A stretch of 64,000 nt of DNA from Paraliobacillus sp044383835 (GCF_044383835.1 NZ_JBISEP010000001.1:1-64000), one strand, 5' to 3'. Positions 17,503-27,105 are shown, counted from the first letter of the stretch. The notes: generated from the letters alone by a model not told the origin. A program made the numbers and translations.

Positions 17503-18684
17503 ATGGAGTTAGCAACCCGGGTACAAACATTGACGCCATCATCAACATTAGCAATTACAGCAAAAGCAAAAGCATTAAGAAATTCGGGGCATGATGTAAT
17601 TGGACTAGGAGCAGGGGAACCTGATTTTAATACTCCGTCATACATATTAGATGCAGCAGCGGACGCAATGCGAGAAGGATTTACCAAATATACACCTTCT
17701 GGCGGTATTGTTGAATTAAAAGATGCTATTATTAATAAAATGAAAAAAGATCAAGGCTTAGATTATGAAAGAGAAGAAGTAATCGTTACAACTGGGGCAA
17801 AACATGCGCTATACACATTGTTTCAAGTGCTATTAAATCCAGGTGATGAAGTTGTAATTCCTACACCATACTGGGTAAGTTATCCAGAGCAAATAAAACT
17901 CGCTAAAGGTCAACCGGTTTTTGTCACAGCAAGTGAAGCGAATCATTTTAAATTAACACCAGAGCAACTGGAAAATAAGATTACTTCAAAAACGAAAGCT
18001 GTTATTATTAATTCACCTAGTAATCCAACTGGTATTATGTATTCAAAACAAGAATTACAAGCCTTAGGAGAAGTATGCTTAAAACATAATTTACTTATCA
18101 TTTCTGATGAGATATACGAGAAGTTAATTTATACAGATGATCAGCATGTATCTATTGCAGAAATTTCACCAGAATTAAAACAACATACGATTATTATTAA
18201 TGGTGTGTCAAAGTCACATGCGATGACAGGGTGGAGAATTGGATATGCGTTAGGTGATAATAAAATTATTCAAGCAATGACAAACTTAGCGTCTCATTCT
18301 ACTTCTAACCCAACATCCATTGCACAAGTTGCTGCAATGCATGCATATAGTAAAACAGATGACAAACTAGAAGAAATGAAACAAGCTTTTTCAGAAAGAT
18401 TAGAAAAAACATATCAATGGTTAATAAAAATACCAGGTGTCACTTGTGTTAAACCTGAAGGTGCATTTTATTTATTTCCTAATGTAAAAAAAGCAGTTGA
18501 AATGAATGGTTTTGTTTCAGTTGATGCGTGGGTAGAAGCAATTTTGGAAGAAGAAAAAGTAGCATTAGTTCCGGGCAGTGGTTTTGGTGCTCCAGAAAAT
18601 GTAAGACTTTCTTATGCAACTAGTTTAGAAAATTTAGAAGAAGCAATGAAAAGACTTCAACGTTTTGTAAAGAATCATCAATGA
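17503..18684 (+). CDS. aspB: Aspartate aminotransferase (class I, subgroup Ib)
   Basis: A 393-residue PLP enzyme converting oxaloacetate and glutamate to aspartate and 2-oxoglutarate. It has ‘SPSNPTG’ (about 167-173), ‘ISDEIYEKL’ and the Schiff-base lysine in ‘GVSKSHAMTGWRIGY’ (about residue 238). AAAGGTGATT precedes the ATG. It supplies aspartate to the asparaginyl-tRNA pathway encoded next door only indirectly. Confidence 0.94.
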   Translation: MELATRVQTLTPSSTLAITAKAKALRNSGHDVIGLGAGEPDFNTPSYILDAAADAMREGFTKYTPSGGIVELKDAIINKMKKDQGLDYEREEVIVTTGAKHALYTLFQVLLNPGDEVVIPTPYWVSYPEQIKLAKGQPVFVTASEANHFKLTPEQLENKITSKTKAVIINSPSNPTGIMYSKQELQALGEVCLKHNLLIISDEIYEKLIYTDDQHVSIAEISPELKQHTIIINGVSKSHAMTGWRIGYALGDNKIIQAMTNLASHSTSNPTSIAQVAAMHAYSKTDDKLEEMKQAFSERLEKTYQWLIKIPGVTCVKPEGAFYLFPNVKKAVEMNGFVSVDAWVEAILEEEKVALVPGSGFGAPENVRLSYATSLENLEEAMKRLQRFVKNHQ

Positions 18685-18711
18685 TATTTATAGTTTTTGG
18701 AGGAATTTAAA

Positions 18712-20004
18712 TTGAAAACAACAATCGATCAAGTAAAACATTATGTAGGGAAAGAAGTTACAATAGGCAGTTGGTTAGCTAACAAACGTTCAAGTGGAAA
18801 AATAGCCTTTTTACAGTTAAGAGACGGTACAGGGTTTATACAAGGTGTTGTTGTAAAAGCTGAAGTAAGTGAAGATACATTTCAATTGGCAAAGAATATG
18901 ACGCAAGAAACCTCTTTATATGTAACCGGAACAGTTGTTGAGGATAGTCGTTCTCCGTTTGGTTATGAATTACAAGTTTCCTCATTAGAAATTATCCATG
19001 AGGCGGTAGATTACCCGATCACACCAAAAGAACACGGAACAGAATTTTTAATGGATCACCGTCATTTATGGTTACGCTCAAAAAAACAACATGCGATCAT
19101 GAAAATTCGAAATGAAATCATTCGAGCGACATATATGTTTTTTAATGAAAATGGATACATAAAAGTAGATCCACCGATTTTGACTGGATCAGCAGCAGAA
19201 GGAACAACAGAATTGTTTCATACACAATACTTTGATGAAGAAGCTTACTTGTCACAAAGTGGTCAATTGTATATGGAAGCAGCTGCAATGGCACTAGGTA
19301 AAGTATTTTCTTTTGGTCCCACTTTCCGTGCAGAAAAATCAAAAACAAGAAGACATTTAATTGAATTTTGGATGATTGAACCAGAGATGGCATTTATGGA
19401 TCATGAAGATAGCCTACAAGTTCAAGAACAATATGTGTCATTCTTAGCCCAATCAGTTATTGATAACTGTTCACTTGAGCTAAAGACGCTTGAACGAGAT
19501 GTTGCTAAGTTGCAAAAAATACAAGCACCATTTCCACGTATCACTTATGACGATGCAATTGAATTGTTGAAAGAAAAAGGATTCAACGATATAGAATGGG
19601 GAGAAGACTTTGGTGCTCCACATGAGACAGCAATAGCTGAAAATTTTGACAAACCAGTATTTATTACCAATTATCCGACTGAAATTAAAGCTTTTTATAT
19701 GAAAACTGATCCGAATCGTCCTGAAGTAGTGCTTTGTGCGGATTTAATTGCTCCAGAAGGGTATGGAGAAATTATTGGAGGCTCCCAACGAATTGATGAT
19801 CTAGATGTAATGAAAAAGCGCTATGAAGAGCATGGATTATCCGGTGACGCTTATCAATGGTATTTAGAATTACGCCAATATGGAAGTGTCCCGCATGCAG
19901 GATTTGGACTTGGTTTAGAAAGAACGGTTGCATGGCTTGCTGGTGTGGAACATGTAAGAGAAACAATTCCATTCCCGCGTCTCTTGAATCGTCTATATCC
20001 GTAA
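18712..20004 (+). CDS. asnS: Asparagine--tRNA ligase
   Basis: A 430-residue class IIb synthetase: an OB-fold anticodon domain (1-100) with ‘LQLRDGTGFIQGVV’, motif 2 ‘TFRAEKSKTRRHLIEFWMIE’ and motif 3 ‘GFGLGLERTVAWL’. GGAGG (18699-18703) lies 8 nt before TTG 18712, which gives the family's N-terminus; the longer frame would start inside the ribosome site. No T-box is visible upstream. Confidence 0.95.
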   Translation: MKTTIDQVKHYVGKEVTIGSWLANKRSSGKIAFLQLRDGTGFIQGVVVKAEVSEDTFQLAKNMTQETSLYVTGTVVEDSRSPFGYELQVSSLEIIHEAVDYPITPKEHGTEFLMDHRHLWLRSKKQHAIMKIRNEIIRATYMFFNENGYIKVDPPILTGSAAEGTTELFHTQYFDEEAYLSQSGQLYMEAAAMALGKVFSFGPTFRAEKSKTRRHLIEFWMIEPEMAFMDHEDSLQVQEQYVSFLAQSVIDNCSLELKTLERDVAKLQKIQAPFPRITYDDAIELLKEKGFNDIEWGEDFGAPHETAIAENFDKPVFITNYPTEIKAFYMKTDPNRPEVVLCADLIAPEGYGEIIGGSQRIDDLDVMKKRYEEHGLSGDAYQWYLELRQYGSVPHAGFGLGLERTVAWLAGVEHVRETIPFPRLLNRLYP

Positions 20005-20010
20005 TATAAG

Positions 20011-20041
20011 AAACCTTTGACAAAGCTGTCAAGGGTTTTTC
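20011..20041 (+). terminator. Terminator after asnS
   Basis: AAACCTTTGAC (20011-20021) pairs with GTCAAGGGTTT (20028-20038) with one G-T pair, followed by Ts. Confidence 0.75.
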
Positions 20042-20156
20042 TTACACTACTCGAATAGAGAAGTACGATCAAACAATCTGTGTTTGACAAGTTCAATCAA
20101 GTTAATCTATTTGTTTAAATATACGTATTATGTCACAATAAATCTGAGGTGTAACG

Positions 20157-20849
20157 ATGAAGAGAAACTATACGATACAAACTATTTTGCAGGATCAACT
20201 AAGCATACCATCAAAATTATTGACTCAGTACCATCGTATTGGTTTAGAAGAAAAAGAACTAATTATTATTTTAAAAATATTTCATTATCAATCTGTTGGT
20301 GTGTTTTTTCCTACACCGGAGGAACTTGCGTTGGAAACAACATTTGACCAGCAAGAATGCTCAGGATTATTAAGAAAACTAATTCAAAAAGGTTTACTTT
20401 TAATCGAAGAATCTGTTGATGATGGATCACCTAGAAATGAACAATATTCCATCGAACCTTTGTGGGATATGCTATACAATCAAATTAACTACGAAAATGA
20501 ACAAAAATTAAGCCAAGATCAAATGAACATTTTTGTTTTATTTGAACAAGAATTCGGTAGAGCGTTATCCCCAATTGAAATTGAGACAATAAACATTTGG
20601 ATTGATGATGACAATCAGCAACCAGCCTTAATTAAAGCAGCATTGAGAGAAGCTGTTTTAATGAGTAAACTTAATTTTAAATATATTGATCGGATATTAA
20701 GAGAGTGGAAACGTAAAGGCATTCAATCTGTCGATGAAGCAAGAGCGCATAGTAAAGCATTTCACAGTCAACAGTCACAGCTAACAAGAAAACCACAATC
20801 AAACAAACGAGATACATCGCTATATTATAATTGGTTAGAAGAGGACTAA
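20157..20849 (+). CDS. dnaD: DNA replication initiation protein DnaD
   Basis: A 230-residue two-domain protein: an N-terminal winged-helix oligomerisation domain (DDBH1, about 1-110) and a C-terminal DDBH2 DNA-binding domain containing ‘KLNFKYIDRILREWKRKGI’ (about 183-201). It remodels DNA with DnaA/DnaB at oriC and restart sites. GAGGTG precedes the ATG. The dnaD-nth-ypoC order matches B. subtilis. Confidence 0.92.
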   Translation: MKRNYTIQTILQDQLSIPSKLLTQYHRIGLEEKELIIILKIFHYQSVGVFFPTPEELALETTFDQQECSGLLRKLIQKGLLLIEESVDDGSPRNEQYSIEPLWDMLYNQINYENEQKLSQDQMNIFVLFEQEFGRALSPIEIETINIWIDDDNQQPALIKAALREAVLMSKLNFKYIDRILREWKRKGIQSVDEARAHSKAFHSQQSQLTRKPQSNKRDTSLYYNWLEED

Positions 20850-20867
20850 CTTAAGAGGAGCGTAACG

Positions 20868-21539
20868 ATGCTTACAAAAAAAGATATTCGATTTATTTTA
20901 GATACGATGGCATCTATGTTTCCAGATGCTGCTTGTGAACTAAAACATAAAAATGCATTTGAGCTATTGATTGCTGTTGTTTTATCTGCTCAATGCACAG
21001 ACGCATTGGTAAATAAAGTGACCAAAGATTTATTTAAGAAATACAAAACACCAGAAGATTATTTAGCGGTACCGATTGAAGAATTACAACAAGATCTTCG
21101 ATCGATCGGATTGTACAGAAATAAATCAAAGAACATTCAAAAATTGTGTCAATCATTGTTAGATGATTTTGATGGCGAAGTACCACAATCACAAGAGGAA
21201 TTAGAAACATTAGCAGGCGTGGGGAGGAAGACGGCAAATGTAGTAGCATCCGTTGCATTTTCAGAACCTGCAATTGCAGTAGATACACATGTGGAGCGAG
21301 TCTCGAAACGTTTAGGTATTTGTAGATGGAAAGATTCAACACTAGAAGTAGAGAAAACATTAATGAAAAAAATCCCAAGAGAAGAATGGAGCGACACGCA
21401 TCATCGCATGATTTTTTTTGGAAGATATCATTGTAAAGCAAGAAATCCACAATGTGATTCATGCTCATTATTATCTATTTGTCGAGAAGGACAAAAAAGA
21501 ATGAAAAAAAGGGAGCGTGAACAAAGTGGAGAAAAGTGA
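20868..21539 (+). CDS. nth: Endonuclease III
   Basis: A 223-residue base-excision glycosylase/AP lyase for oxidised pyrimidines. The helix-hairpin-helix ‘LAGVGRKTANVV’ with catalytic Lys, Asp in ‘AVDTHVERVSKRLG’, and the 4Fe-4S ligands C-x6-C-x2-C-x5-C in ‘CKARNPQCDSCSLLSIC’ are all present. AGAGGAG precedes the ATG. Overlaps ypoC by 14 bp. Confidence 0.95.
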   Translation: MLTKKDIRFILDTMASMFPDAACELKHKNAFELLIAVVLSAQCTDALVNKVTKDLFKKYKTPEDYLAVPIEELQQDLRSIGLYRNKSKNIQKLCQSLLDDFDGEVPQSQEELETLAGVGRKTANVVASVAFSEPAIAVDTHVERVSKRLGICRWKDSTLEVEKTLMKKIPREEWSDTHHRMIFFGRYHCKARNPQCDSCSLLSICREGQKRMKKREREQSGEK

Positions 21540-21888
21540 TGTAAAGGAATTAATCAATGATTGGAAAGAAAACCAACAAGTTATAGCAGATTTGTTTCAT
21601 AAGCGGCGTTATCAAAAGGCAAAAAAGCCAATGAATCATTATACAGAACAATTGGTTCAAGCATTGTATGCTTTAAATAATAAAAGCTATCATGAGAGTG
21701 AAGGTCTAAATACTGTATTGGCTACTTTTACTTATGCACCATTTAACAGTCAAGAACGTATTCCTTTTATTCTTCAGCAACCAGAACAATATCACTCTTA
21801 TATCCAATTAAATGAATTATATAAAGAAACAGAGAAGATATGTGCAAAAGCTGAAATCTTAGCACAAAGAAATAGAAGGCAAAATTAA
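21526..21888 (+). CDS. ypoC: YpoC family protein
   Basis: A 120-residue soluble helical protein matching the YpoC family by position after dnaD-nth and by length. GGGAG (21511-21515) lies 1 nt from GTG 21517 but 10 nt from GTG 21526, which is chosen. No catalytic motif recognised. Confidence 0.75.
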   Translation: MEKSDVKELINDWKENQQVIADLFHKRRYQKAKKPMNHYTEQLVQALYALNNKSYHESEGLNTVLATFTYAPFNSQERIPFILQQPEQYHSYIQLNELYKETEKICAKAEILAQRNRRQN

Positions 21889-21906
21889 TTGCCTTCTTTT
21901 TTTTTA
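21874..21906. terminator. Bidirectional terminator between ypoC and ponA
   Basis: AGAAGGCAA (21874-21882) and TTGCCTTCT (21889-21897) with a 6-nt loop and a long T-run; it overlaps the ypoC stop and separates convergent genes. Confidence 0.8.
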
Positions 21907-21925
21907 GTTTATATTTTTTTACTAA

Positions 21926-24460
21926 TTAGCTGGAAGGTTTTTCGGGTTTCTCTGTTGGACCACCGGTATCATTTCCGTTGTCTCCACCAGTACCTCCTTG
22001 ATCACTGCCGGAGTTATCATCATCTTCTTCAGTTCCACCTTCTGATCCTTCAGAACCGTCTGGAGGTGTGCCACCTTCATCAGTTTCGCCGTTTTCGCCA
22101 GTACCATCCTCAGGATTATTTGGATTTGGTTCTTCTTCTGGCTCTTCTTCCGGCACTTTTACTTTAACAGATTTCGCTTCACTAATATTTCCTTCATTAC
22201 TTGTATCTACTGCTGTAACGCTAATCGTGTAAGTCTTGCCTTTTTCAACACTTGAAATTTCTATTTCAGTCTTATCTGTAGTAGTGGTATTATCTCCACC
22301 AGCATTAACGATGAAGTTTACATCTTGATCACCATCATAATCCCAAGAAACTGAAATGCTATTTGTTTCTTCATCATACTCAGCTTCTAAACCACTGACT
22401 GGGTCTAGCTGATCAAATTTTTCAGATGTTTTACTAGGTTCATGCCCTTTTTTGAATAATTCTGTGACAATTTCGCTTTCAGGTGTAAATTTGCTTGGTA
22501 GTTTCGCAGGGTTAGATCCTTTTTCGATAGCTACTTCAACAACAGAATTTGGTTTTTTAAAGTCTGGTGTATCCATTCCTTCAGAAATGTGACTCATGAG
22601 CTCTTTAAACAATCTTTGTGATATACTCGTGTCTGGAATTGCCTTTTTACTCGTATTGCCATAACCAGTCCATACTGCAATAGAATAATTTGTAGTATAT
22701 CCAGCAAACCAAGCATCCGGACTACCTTCTCCTCCTTCAATGTTAGTTGTTCCTGTTTTTCCTGCTATTGGTAAGCCTGGTATACTTGCCTTTGTACCTG
22801 TTCCACTAGAGATAACATCTTTCAACATGTCAGTAATCATATATGCGGTAGCATCAGACATTGCTGCTTTTGGCTCTGACTTGAATTTCTCTGTTTGTCC
22901 ATCACTATAAACAATTTCTGTTACGGCATACGGTTCGTTATAAACACCTTCATTACCGAATGCACTATAGGCTCCTGCCATTTCTAGTGAGGTAGCATTA
23001 GAACTTCCACCACCAATACCATCAGTAATAATTGGCTTTTCATGTAATGAAATACCTATACCATTAGCGAATTCTTCAGCTTTTGTTAAACCAACTTCTT
23101 CAAGTGCTTTTAATGCTGGAACGTTCAAGGATTTTTTTAATGCATAGCGAGCGCTAACCCAACCTTGATATTGATTATTCCAGTTTTTAACTTCTTTTCC
23201 GTCAGTTCCTTTTAGTGCATATGGTGCATCATCATTAATTTGATGGTAGGTTGACCAGTTTAAGTGTTCAATTGCTGGTCCGTAATCTAGAATTGGCTTA
23301 ATTACAGAACCTGCTTGTCTACCATCACCTTGAAAAGCATAATTCCAGCCATTGTTATTTTCTCTATTACGTCCGCCACCGATTGCACGGATCGCTCCAG
23401 AAGTCGTGTCCAAAACAGTGACACCTGATTGAATTTCATCATCACTATATTTAATTGGGTTGTCCTCAGCATCAGACAATAGAAATTCAACTTTATCTTG
23501 TGCTTTTGGGTCAAGAGTCGTATAAACCTCTAATCCATCCGTGTAAATATTTGCTCCTGTTTTCCTTTCAACTTCTTCTGCTACTTTCTGAATAAATGCC
23601 TGATATTTAACATCTTGCTTGGAAGAAGGGTTTAACATATCTTCAATGTTAACTTGTTTCGCTTCTTCTGCTTCTGCTTCTGAAATCTTTTCGTGTCGTA
23701 CCATTAGTTTTAATACAGTGTTCATTCTCTTTTTAGCTAAATCAGGATTAACCATTGGATCATACGCTGATGGTCGTTGTGGTAAACCTGCTAACAATGC
23801 CGATTCAGAAAGCGTTAGCTCATTTAAATCCGTTTTACCAAAGTATGTTTCTGCTGCTGTTGCTACGCCATATGCGCCAGAACCGTAGTAGATTTTATTT
23901 AAATACATTTCGAAAATTTCTTCTTTTGAATACTTTCGATCTAATTGAATCGCTAGCCATTGTTCTTGTACTTTTCGTTTAATCGTTTTGTCTGTTGATA
24001 AAAAGGAATCTTTTACTACTTGTTGCGTTATTGTACTTGCTCCTTCAGAACCAAAACCATCAGTAAAGTTTGCAATAACCGCACCACCAATACGGCGAAG
24101 GTCAATACCAGAATGATCAAAAAAACGAACATCTTCTGTTGCTAATACAGCATTTTTTAATGTTTCTGGTATGTCATTATACGTGATCTTTGTCCTTTTT
24201 TCTGTTCCTAAATCTGCATACAGCCCTTTGTTCATATCATACACTTTGGTTGATGCTGGATCTGAGAGTAAAGAGCTATCCAAGTCAGGTGCTGTGATAG
24301 CGTAGTATCCAAATAAAGCACCGACACTTATTGAAACAATTAGTAAGATAACGCCAATCGTTAAAAGTATCTTTTTCCATAGTGACCTTTTTTTCTTTTT
24401 TGATTGTTTACTTTGTTGTTGTTGTCTTCTAGCAGTACGAGATTGGCTTTCATTTGCCAT
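21926..24460 (-). CDS. ponA: Class A penicillin-binding protein PBP1A/1B
   Basis: An 844-residue bifunctional peptidoglycan synthase. Basic cytosolic tail, transmembrane helix (30-54), GT51 glycosyltransferase with ‘EDVRFFDHSGID’ and ‘STITQQVVK’, then a transpeptidase with S385-x-x-K (‘GSVIKP’), SLN and ‘GKTGTT’ boxes. A fibronectin type III-like domain (about 690-770) precedes an extremely acidic Glu/Asp/Gly/Pro tail of about 75 residues. It follows recU by 18 bp, as in B. subtilis. Confidence 0.95.
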   Translation of the reverse strand: MANESQSRTARRQQQQSKQSKKKKRSLWKKILLTIGVILLIVSISVGALFGYYAITAPDLDSSLLSDPASTKVYDMNKGLYADLGTEKRTKITYNDIPETLKNAVLATEDVRFFDHSGIDLRRIGGAVIANFTDGFGSEGASTITQQVVKDSFLSTDKTIKRKVQEQWLAIQLDRKYSKEEIFEMYLNKIYYGSGAYGVATAAETYFGKTDLNELTLSESALLAGLPQRPSAYDPMVNPDLAKKRMNTVLKLMVRHEKISEAEAEEAKQVNIEDMLNPSSKQDVKYQAFIQKVAEEVERKTGANIYTDGLEVYTTLDPKAQDKVEFLLSDAEDNPIKYSDDEIQSGVTVLDTTSGAIRAIGGGRNRENNNGWNYAFQGDGRQAGSVIKPILDYGPAIEHLNWSTYHQINDDAPYALKGTDGKEVKNWNNQYQGWVSARYALKKSLNVPALKALEEVGLTKAEEFANGIGISLHEKPIITDGIGGGSSNATSLEMAGAYSAFGNEGVYNEPYAVTEIVYSDGQTEKFKSEPKAAMSDATAYMITDMLKDVISSGTGTKASIPGLPIAGKTGTTNIEGGEGSPDAWFAGYTTNYSIAVWTGYGNTSKKAIPDTSISQRLFKELMSHISEGMDTPDFKKPNSVVEVAIEKGSNPAKLPSKFTPESEIVTELFKKGHEPSKTSEKFDQLDPVSGLEAEYDEETNSISVSWDYDGDQDVNFIVNAGGDNTTTTDKTEIEISSVEKGKTYTISVTAVDTSNEGNISEAKSVKVKVPEEEPEEEPNPNNPEDGTGENGETDEGGTPPDGSEGSEGGTEEDDDNSGSDQGGTGGDNGNDTGGPTEKPEKPSS

Positions 24461-24478
24461 AACTCATCTTCCTCCGTT

Positions 24479-25069
24479 CTAAAAATATAACTGATCTATT
24501 ACTTTTAAATAATCTACTTGTGCAGGGTAATTCATTGGAACTTCTACACTGATTTCTTTAACATCCTGATAAGGAATAGATTTTCTTCCTCCTTTAAATT
24601 GACTGTCCCAGTATGAAAAAAGTTTCATTGCTGGGAGAAAAAATGTTTCATTATATGCAGCAAAACGAATTAAAAGAAAACAAATGCCATTGTGTTCTAC
24701 AATGGAACGCATATGATTAATTTGATGCTCATGCACGTTATTTAAAGGAAAGGATGTTTTGTTTTTTGTTTCTTTTGCTTCAAAGTCTACATATGTTCCA
24801 CGATAAATGCCATTGTAATCCGTTGTAGACGCTTGTTTAAAATAGCCTTCTGTAATTACTGCAGCACTTCGTTTCGGATAATTAACATTAACAATTTGAA
24901 CAGGTGTTGGCTTTTTGTGTATAATCGCTACATTCGCAGTTCGGTAGTAAATGTTTGTGTTGTTAATGTCTTCTTCTAATGACATACCTCTGTTACTAAA
25001 TGTCGTTGTTGGTTTACTAGTCCGAAGTTGTACTTGCGTAGCTGCTTTTTTCCCATTTGGGTAATTCAT
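24479..25069 (-). CDS. recU: Holliday junction resolvase RecU
   Basis: A 196-residue resolvase. It begins ‘MNYPNGKK’ and contains the conserved ‘NRGMSLEEDIN’ stalk-proximal motif and the nuclease core ‘YRGTYVDFEAKETKNKTSF’ (Asp, Glu and Lys ligands). GGGAGGG 7 nt upstream fixes ATG 25069 rather than the longer frame. It processes recombination intermediates during replication and segregation and is cotranscribed with ponA. Confidence 0.94.
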   Translation of the reverse strand: MNYPNGKKAATQVQLRTSKPTTTFSNRGMSLEEDINNTNIYYRTANVAIIHKKPTPVQIVNVNYPKRSAAVITEGYFKQASTTDYNGIYRGTYVDFEAKETKNKTSFPLNNVHEHQINHMRSIVEHNGICFLLIRFAAYNETFFLPAMKLFSYWDSQFKGGRKSIPYQDVKEISVEVPMNYPAQVDYLKVIDQLYF

Positions 25070-25410
25070 TATTTTCCCTCCCACTTGATAGTATCATATC
25101 AAATAATGGGTAAGTTTGAGAACATGTACATTAATATTCTATGATACATCAATGCAATTAGACGGTTGAACTAAAGTAATACAAATATATGTCATAGTAT
25201 ACGACGAATCATTCACTTTGACAAAAATAAAGTTCTTGAATGATTCGTTCACAATAAAGAAACGATTGCATCGACACATCACCATACATTTGTAAAAATA
25301 TCGTTCATTTTCACTTTTGTTGTTATATTATTTCTAGTTTTGTCAGACGTGCAGGGAATTAATAACTGGCACAGAATAAAGAAATTAATAATTAATTAGG
25401 GAGTGTTACT
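25070..25410. promoter_or_regulatory. Divergent control region recU / coiled-coil gene
   Basis: A gene-free 341-bp stretch. It holds a perfect 12-bp inverted repeat, ACGAATCATTCA (25204-25215) and TGAATGATTCGT (25237-25248), with a TTGACA at 25218-25223 in its 21-bp spacer. A convincing -10 for that hexamer was not found. An operator or leader hairpin is likely. Confidence 0.5.
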
Positions 25411-25701
25411 ATGAATAAAAAAGAAGCAATTGCTATGGATCAGATAAATAGAAAATTCGAACAATTATATAGAAAACTTCAAGTAGTGGAACAAAAACTT
25501 GCTACAAAAGCTGACGACATCGTATTAACAATGGTATTAAATCAAAGACATGATATGGAAGAATTACAAACAGAAATAAAACAATTAAAATCTGAAATCG
25601 GACAATTAAGTGTAGCACATAATTATAAACGTTATACCATAAAACGGACGAAAAATACAAAAAAACCACTAAAACTTCTGCCATTTCTTCAAAAATCATG
25701 A
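25411..25701 (+). CDS. Small coiled-coil protein
   Basis: A 96-residue, mostly helical protein with heptad-like Leu/Ile spacing over residues 8-70 and a very basic C-terminal end (‘KRYTIKRTKNTKKPLK’). GGGAG precedes the ATG. It stands between recU and the yppE-like gene, where B. subtilis has yppC/yppD. I do not recognise the family; a DNA- or membrane-associated coiled-coil is suggested by the basic tail. Confidence 0.6.
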   Translation: MNKKEAIAMDQINRKFEQLYRKLQVVEQKLATKADDIVLTMVLNQRHDMEELQTEIKQLKSEIGQLSVAHNYKRYTIKRTKNTKKPLKLLPFLQKS

Positions 25702-25730
25702 TACAGTAGAAGAAGCAGGGGGCATGGATA

Positions 25731-26081
25731 ATGACAGTGAAAAATGTAACAATAGAATTGAAAGAACACTTAAAACGATTAAAGCACAATTTTTTTTATC
25801 AAGATAAACCCAAAAACAAAAGGGATTTAAATTTTTTTTCTTATGTAAAAGAAGTTACTAACCCTGTATTTCATATAATTGAACAATGGGAACATAACAC
25901 AGCTAATGCAGTAAAAAATCGAGAGTTAAGTATTCATCCCCAACAAGTTGTTTCTACTAGAGAGAATATCGAATTATTATTGCTTCATAGCTATTATATC
26001 GATGTGAAACAAGACAGATATATGAATCTTTATAATTCTGTCTTGTATGTGTTGGATATCATCCTAGAGGAAGCAGACTAA
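25731..26081 (+). CDS. yppE: DUF1798 family protein YppE
   Basis: A 116-residue helical protein resembling YppE/DUF1798: an N-terminal helix, a central ‘FHIIEQWE’ helix and ‘HPQQVVSTRENIELLLLHSYY’ region. Position downstream of recU agrees. GGGGGCATGG precedes; ATG follows. Function unknown. Confidence 0.7.
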   Translation: MTVKNVTIELKEHLKRLKHNFFYQDKPKNKRDLNFFSYVKEVTNPVFHIIEQWEHNTANAVKNRELSIHPQQVVSTRENIELLLLHSYYIDVKQDRYMNLYNSVLYVLDIILEEAD

Positions 26082-26202
26082 GTTTGATTCAATTTGTTAA
26101 TAAAAATATCTTATATATAGGACGAACGCCAAAGCAACTTTCTTTTGCTAAACATAGGTTATAGTGTAGCAAGCCAATATGTTTATATAGAAAGGAGAAT
26201 GT

Positions 26203-26466
26203 ATGATGCGGCCTCGTCGTCATTGTTGTAAACAAGGACCAACGCATACGGTGGTTTGTCCAACGAAATGTAACGAAATGCACACGTGTAGTCAATCTAA
26301 TATAAATTATATTCATCCATCACATACAAATATGGTAAATCATCACCTTGTTAAAAACACACATTTCTACCCACACACGACATCGTACCAAAACACGGTA
26401 GATACAGTGAATGTATATGGGGGTTCACCCCAAGTACCAAATCAGCAACAGCCATTTTTTCGTTAA
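26203..26466 (+). CDS. cotD: Inner spore coat protein CotD-like
   Basis: An 87-residue His/Cys/Asn/Thr-rich protein: ‘RRHCCKQGPTHTVVCPTKC’, then ‘NINYIHPSHTNMVNHH’ and ‘HFYPHTTS’, the CotD composition and order. It lies just before ypsA-gpsB as cotD does in B. subtilis. AAGGAG is spaced for ATG 26203 or the adjacent ATG 26206. It would be made in the mother cell and assembled into the inner coat. Confidence 0.8.
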   Translation: MMRPRRHCCKQGPTHTVVCPTKCNEMHTCSQSNINYIHPSHTNMVNHHLVKNTHFYPHTTSYQNTVDTVNVYGGSPQVPNQQQPFFR

Positions 26467-26490
26467 ACACTTACTTCATTAAGTACAGTA

Positions 26491-26519
26491 AAAAAAGCTG
26501 GTGAACACCAGCTTTTTTA
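26491..26519 (+). terminator. Terminator after cotD
   Basis: AAAAAAGCTGGT and ACCAGCTTTTTT flank a 4-nt GAAC loop; the T-run on both strands makes it bidirectional. Confidence 0.85.
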
Positions 26520-26538
26520 CATATAAAGGATGATGTTA

Positions 26539-27105
26539 TTGAATGTACTAGCAGTTACGGGATACAAACCACACGAAATGAATATTTCATCAGTAAATGA
26601 TCAAAGAATTCGATATATAAAAGAAACGATAAAGAGACGATTACTCCATCTGATTAATGAAGGTATTCAGTGGGTACTTGTATCTGGACAAATGGGTGTA
26701 GAAATATGGACATGTGAAGTAGTCATCGAATTAAAACGTGTTTATGCAATTAAATTAGCTATTGTCCCTCCTTTTGATGGACAAGAGACTAGGTGGCCAG
26801 AATCGATACAGCAACTATATCAAAATATCTTAATGGAAGCTGATTTTGTTCAGCTTTTATATGAGTCAACCTACAAAGGAGCTTATCAATTTAAAGCTAA
26901 AAATAAATTTATGGTAGATAAAAGTGATGCTTGCTTATTAATGATTGATGAAGAATTTCCTGGTTCTAATCGATTCTTTTTAGAAGAAGCGATGCATAAG
27001 CATAAACATGTAGCGTATCCAATATATTATATGACTCCCCTTGATTTAGAAGATACGATGCAAGCAATGATTGAAGAGGAGCAAATAAATACGGTCAATG
27101 ATTGA
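26539..27105 (+). CDS. ypsA: SLOG-superfamily protein YpsA (DUF1273)
   Basis: A 188-residue Rossmann-like SLOG protein: ‘VLAVTGYKPHE’ N-terminus and ‘VLVSGQMGVEIWTCEVVIEL’-type ligand-binding loop, matching YpsA. TTG 26539 lies 8 nt after AAAGGA and reproduces the known N-terminus, unlike the ATG inside the ribosome site. YpsA influences cell division and oxidative protection in B. subtilis; it sits beside gpsB. Confidence 0.88.
   Translation: MNVLAVTGYKPHEMNISSVNDQRIRYIKETIKRRLLHLINEGIQWVLVSGQMGVEIWTCEVVIELKRVYAIKLAIVPPFDGQETRWPESIQQLYQNILMEADFVQLLYESTYKGAYQFKAKNKFMVDKSDACLLMIDEEFPGSNRFFLEEAMHKHKHVAYPIYYMTPLDLEDTMQAMIEEEQINTVND

Noticed and set aside
18685..18711. T-box riboswitch before asnS
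   Set aside because: Only 27 bp separate aspB and asnS, far too short for a T-box leader.
21034..21468. 144-codon antisense frame over nth
   Set aside because: Nth is intact with all motifs on the other strand; the antisense frame has no ribosome site and no recognisable pattern.
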